This document shows positions 8,820 through 11,381 of a stretch of DNA of 11,381 nt, piece by piece. Position numbers and translations under genes: made by a program. Each line of letters begins with the position of its first letter. Position 1 is the first letter of the stretch. The DNA comes from CAIUVD01 sp044338255 (lineage in GTDB: Bacteria; Planctomycetota; UBA11346), in NCBI GenBank assembly GCA_044338255.1, contig JBIILZ010000113.1, positions 1 to 11,381 of the forward strand. Reading direction: 5' to 3'. The notes under the pieces are model-generated. The model did not search any database. It was not told where the DNA came from and saw only the letters and a list, made by a program, of their open reading frames with translations.

Positions 8820-8825
8820 AAGGAG
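8820..8825 (+). promoter_or_regulatory. Strong ribosome binding site (AAGGAG)
   Basis: AAGGAG lies 5 bases before ATG 8831 and is the clearest Shine-Dalgarno sequence in the window. It supports independent, efficient translation of the small MshEN-domain protein. Confidence 0.75.
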
Positions 8826-8830
8826 ATCGC

Positions 8831-9274
8831 ATGGTCGCGTTGAATCGTCTCTCGCGCAAGAAGCTCGGCGAACTGCTGATCGAGCAAGGAATCTTGAGCG
8901 AGCAGCAGGTGCAGGACACCCTGCGACTTCAGCACCAGACCGGCAAGCTGTTCGGCGAGTGTCTGGTGGAAAACAAGCTGATCACCGAGGATAAGCTGGT
9001 GTCGGTGCTGGTCAGCCAATTCGGCATCCCCTTCTTCCTCCCGTCACAGTACAAGATCCCCATGGAGCTTTTGGAGATCTTCGAGCCGGCGATGATGCGC
9101 CGCTATCAGTTCGTGCCCGTCGACACCATCGGCTCGCTCCTGATCATCGCCATCGCCGGCCTGTTCTCGGAAGACATCTTCAAGGAGATCGAGGCCCAGA
9201 CCGGTTGCTCGCTGCAGATCTACCTGACCCGCATCAGCGAGATCAACACCGTGCTGAAAGCGAACGGGCTCTAA
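8831..9274 (+). CDS. Stand-alone MshEN/GspE N-terminal domain protein
   Basis: This 147-residue protein consists only of the domain normally found at the N-terminus of GspE/PilB/MshE ATPases, with no P-loop. Two tandem copies of the L-G-x2-L-...-L-...-Q type motif are visible: KLGELLIEQGIL at 11-22 (continuing to Q34) and LFGECLVENKLI at 40-51 (continuing to Q63). In MshE-type domains this pair of motifs binds cyclic di-GMP. In the second copy the usual glycine after the first helix is replaced by K49. The rest (65-147) fits the NTD that follows in PilB/GspE, for example PMELLEIFEPAMMRRYQFVPV (77-97). It sits between retraction and extension ATPase genes, and its stop is 5 bp before the next ATG. 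A regulatory or adaptor role for the motors, perhaps c-di-GMP-responsive, is inference. Confidence 0.85.
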   Translation: MVALNRLSRKKLGELLIEQGILSEQQVQDTLRLQHQTGKLFGECLVENKLITEDKLVSVLVSQFGIPFFLPSQYKIPMELLEIFEPAMMRRYQFVPVDTIGSLLIIAIAGLFSEDIFKEIEAQTGCSLQIYLTRISEINTVLKANGL

Positions 9275-9279
9275 CCATC

Positions 9280-11106
9280 ATGGCCAATGTCACCGGTTAT
9301 AATCGCAAGCTCGCCACCATCCTGCGCAAGAGCAACCTGGTCGAGGAGGCCTCCTTCCAGCCGCTGATCGACAAGGCCGCCAAGGAAGGCCAGCTGCTCG
9401 CGAAGCTGGTCGTCGAAGCCGGCCTGGTCGATGAGATGACCCTGCTCGGGCTGGTCAGCGAAGATGCCAGCATCCCGCCCCTCGACCTCGACAAGCTCAA
9501 TATCGACCTCGAAGGCCTGAAGCTCGCCAACAAGGGCCAGGACCTACTGAGCGAAGATGTCGCCAAGGCCCAAGGGGTGATGGCCATCGCCCTCATCGGC
9601 GATTTCCTGACCCTCGCCGTCGCCAATCCCTACGACGTGATCGCACTCGACAACCTCAAGCTGCAGCTGCATAAGCAGATCATGCCGGTGCTCTCGACCG
9701 AGCGCGCGATCGCCAAATGCATCGAGGATACCTATCACGCAGCCGACAAGCAGATGTCCGACCTGATGGAGGATCTGCCCGTAGAAGACGACGTCTCGAT
9801 GGCGGCGCAGAAGGAGGAGGAGAGGGACGACGGGGCGCTCGAGGCCGGCGGCGACGACAGCCCGGCGGTGCGCGTGGTGAAGCAGATCTTCTCGATGGCG
9901 CTGAAAAAAGGCGCCTCCGACATCCACATCGAACCGATGGAAAAGCGTACCCGCGTACGCCTGCGCATCGACGGCGTGCTGGTCGAGGTTTTCGACACGC
10001 CGAAGAAGATCGAGAAGGCCATCTGCTCGCGCATCAAGATCCTCACCGACACGATGAACATCGCCGAGCGCGGCAAGCCCCAGGACGGACGCATTCAGAT
10101 CAGCATGGAAGGCAAGAAGTGCGACGTGCGCGTGAGCTCGCTGCCACTCGTCTACGGCGAAAAGATCTGTATGCGTATCCTCGCCAAGGGAAACCTGAAG
10201 GACATGAAGGAGATCGGGCTCGAACCCCGCGTCTACGACATCCTCAACCGCGGCCTATCGCTGCCGCAAGGCATGGTGCTGGTCACCGGCCCAACCGGCT
10301 CGGGCAAATCGACGACCTTGTATTCCTGCCTCAAGACCGTGATGAATCCCGAAGAGAACGTCAACACCGTCGAAGATCCGGTGGAATACGAGCTCGAAGG
10401 CATCAATCAGTGCCACGTCAATCCCAAGCGCGGCCTGACCTTCGCCATGGCTCTGCGCGCCCTGCTGCGCCAAGATCCCGACACGATCATGATCGGTGAG
10501 ATCCGCGACCAAGAGACCATCGAGATCGCGGTGAAGGCCGCTCTCACCGGCCACTTGGTGCTCTCGACGCTGCATACCAATGACGCACCTTCGACCATCA
10601 CCCGCATCATCGACATGGGCATCGATCCGCTGATGGTCGCCTCGACCGTCAACGTCGTCCTCGCCCAGCGCCTCGGCCGGCGGCTGTGCAGCAACTGCAA
10701 GGTGCAGATGACGCCGGAAGAGATCCCCGCCAAGGAGCTGCTGCTGGCGCTGAGCTTCCTGCCGGAAGAGATCGAGGGCATCAAGCTCTGGAAGCCGGTC
10801 GGCTGCTCACTGTGCAACAAGGGCTACAAGGGCCGCTTCGCCCTCGTCGAGTGTCTGGAGATGAACAACGACATCCGCCGCGTCATCATCGCCCGCGGCA
10901 GCGACATCGACATCCGCAAGATCGCCATCGCCACGGGCATGATCAGCCTGCGCCGCGCCGGCCTGCTCAACTGCATGCGCGGGGTGACCTCGGTCGAGGA
11001 TGTTATCTCGCAGACGGTCGCCGATGAAGGCGATGGCGAACAACAGGCCGCTGCTTCAGCCTCGACTTCCAGCACCACCACCGAACTGCCGGCAGTGACA
11101 GCCTAG
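9280..11106 (+). CDS. pilB: Type IV pilus/type II secretion assembly ATPase, PilB/GspE family
   Basis: From ATG 9280 this is a 608-residue cytoplasmic hexameric ATPase of the extension type. An N-terminal MshEN/T2SSE_N-like region (about 10-150) is followed by an acidic linker rich in D and E (160-195). The core begins with GASDIHIEP (211-219) and MNIAERGKPQDGRI (259-272). It then carries Walker A GPTGSGKST (337-345), the Asp box VEDPVE (364-369), Walker B IMIGEIRD (403-410) and the His box TGHLVLSTLHT (423-433). A zinc tetracysteine is formed by C470, C473, C509 and C512 (CSNC, CSLC). This rules out PilT/PilU. PilB versus GspE/MshE is decided mainly by the PilT neighbour, so the symbol is tentative. 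The TTG at 9205 would overlap the preceding gene and adds no family similarity. The C-terminal tail (583-608) is A/S/T-rich low complexity, and its TAG stop lies inside the CTAG of the downstream repeat element. Confidence 0.9.
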   Translation: MANVTGYNRKLATILRKSNLVEEASFQPLIDKAAKEGQLLAKLVVEAGLVDEMTLLGLVSEDASIPPLDLDKLNIDLEGLKLANKGQDLLSEDVAKAQGVMAIALIGDFLTLAVANPYDVIALDNLKLQLHKQIMPVLSTERAIAKCIEDTYHAADKQMSDLMEDLPVEDDVSMAAQKEEERDDGALEAGGDDSPAVRVVKQIFSMALKKGASDIHIEPMEKRTRVRLRIDGVLVEVFDTPKKIEKAICSRIKILTDTMNIAERGKPQDGRIQISMEGKKCDVRVSSLPLVYGEKICMRILAKGNLKDMKEIGLEPRVYDILNRGLSLPQGMVLVTGPTGSGKSTTLYSCLKTVMNPEENVNTVEDPVEYELEGINQCHVNPKRGLTFAMALRALLRQDPDTIMIGEIRDQETIEIAVKAALTGHLVLSTLHTNDAPSTITRIIDMGIDPLMVASTVNVVLAQRLGRRLCSNCKVQMTPEEIPAKELLLALSFLPEEIEGIKLWKPVGCSLCNKGYKGRFALVECLEMNNDIRRVIIARGSDIDIRKIAIATGMISLRRAGLLNCMRGVTSVEDVISQTVADEGDGEQQAAASASTSSTTTELPAVTA

Positions 11107-11270
11107 GAGCCTGTCGGAGATAGGCGCCCGAGGATGGCGAAGGGATCGTGCGGCAGATCCAAGGCGGCAAGGCGGGCGGATAGCGGGAGCTATCTGACCG
11201 CTTTGCCAACGCCGGAGATGCCGTACGAGACCGAGTCAGCCGACCAAGCCTATCTCCGACAGACTTCTAG
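11103..11270. mobile_element. 168-bp palindromic MITE-like element bounded by CTAG
   Basis: The element starts and ends with CTAG and has terminal inverted repeats of 23 bp. The left end is 11103-11125 and the right end 11248-11270, matching at 21 of 23 positions. The inverted symmetry continues inward around one exact centre (11186/11187). GGCAAGGCGG (11166-11175) faces CCGCTTTGCC (11198-11207), and GATAGC-GGGA-GCTATC (11179-11194) forms the tip. An off-by-one matching stretch (TCGTGCGGCA versus the complement TCGTACGGCA) lies between these and the ends. The whole unit could therefore fold as one long hairpin. It encodes no convincing protein. Small size, terminal repeats and CTAG ends fit a non-autonomous element of the IS5 group, several of which target YTAR/TNA sites. 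That assignment is inferred. It supplies the stop codon of the PilB-like gene. Confidence 0.75.
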
Positions 11271-11381
11271 GAGCCTGTCGGAGATAGGCGCCCGAGGATG
11301 GCGAAGGGATCGTGCGGCAGATCCAAGGCGGCAAGGCGGGCGGATAGCGGGAGCTATCTGACCGCTTTGCCAACGCCGGAG
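11267..11381. mobile_element. Second, head-to-tail copy of the CTAG element, cut by window end
   Basis: This is identical to 11103-11217 over all 115 visible bases, giving a repeat period of 164 bp. The CTAG at 11267-11270 is shared by the right end of the first copy and the left end of this one, so the two stand in direct tandem. The right half lies beyond the window, so whether more copies follow cannot be seen. Confidence 0.85.

Noticed and set aside
9205..9279. TTG start for the PilB-like gene
   Set aside because: It would overlap the MshEN gene by 70 bases and adds residues that do not resemble the family. ATG 9280 fits the operon spacing.
11134..11361. 75-residue frame inside the repeats
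   Set aside because: It runs through two copies of the palindromic element, is compositionally odd and is best explained by the repeat.
11103..11381. CRISPR array
   Set aside because: The repeats are long, palindromic and directly adjoining, without unique spacers, and no cas gene is present.

Overview
The window is GC-rich bacterial DNA with dense genes and mostly G/C-ending codons in its second half. The type IV pilus motor genes, a BFD-type ferredoxin, a fructosamine-kinase relative and a PrmA-like methyltransferase suggest a proteobacterium, probably a gammaproteobacterium. That placement is inference from gene content only. No rRNA, tRNA or CRISPR array is visible.

Region 1 (1-5402) looks like an accessory or defence island. 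It opens with the tail of an unidentified reading frame and the C-terminal two thirds of a DUF4143-family ATPase that has lost its P-loop half. The remnant's stop overlaps, by ATGA, the start of a 1490-residue protein. That protein has an N-terminal PD-(D/E)xK-type nuclease region (D46, Q59, K61), a STAND-type P-loop NTPase (Walker A 280-287, Walker B 336-342) and more than 900 residues of helical sequence. This nuclease-NTPase-sensor layout is that of Avs-type (antiviral STAND) antiphage proteins. It is the best candidate here for an uncharacterised defence system. Its codon use is more mixed than that of the genes to its right, which fits acquisition by transfer.

Region 2 (5570-7294) holds two divergent metabolic genes whose start codons are only 9 bp apart: a fructosamine/ketosamine-3-kinase family protein (minus strand) and a PrmA-like SAM methyltransferase (plus strand).

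Region 3 (7411-11106) is a plus-strand run: a small BFD-type [2Fe-2S] protein, a PilT-type retraction ATPase, a stand-alone MshEN/GspE-N domain protein and a PilB/GspE-type extension ATPase. The last three probably form one operon with both pilus motors and a small possible regulatory domain protein, but no pilC or pilin gene follows within the window.

Region 4 (11103-11381) is a 168-bp palindromic, CTAG-bounded MITE-like element followed head-to-tail by a second, window-truncated copy. A 23-bp end of the same element also sits at 7291-7313. In both places the element's CTAG supplies the TAG stop of the gene before it (the methyltransferase and the PilB-like ATPase).
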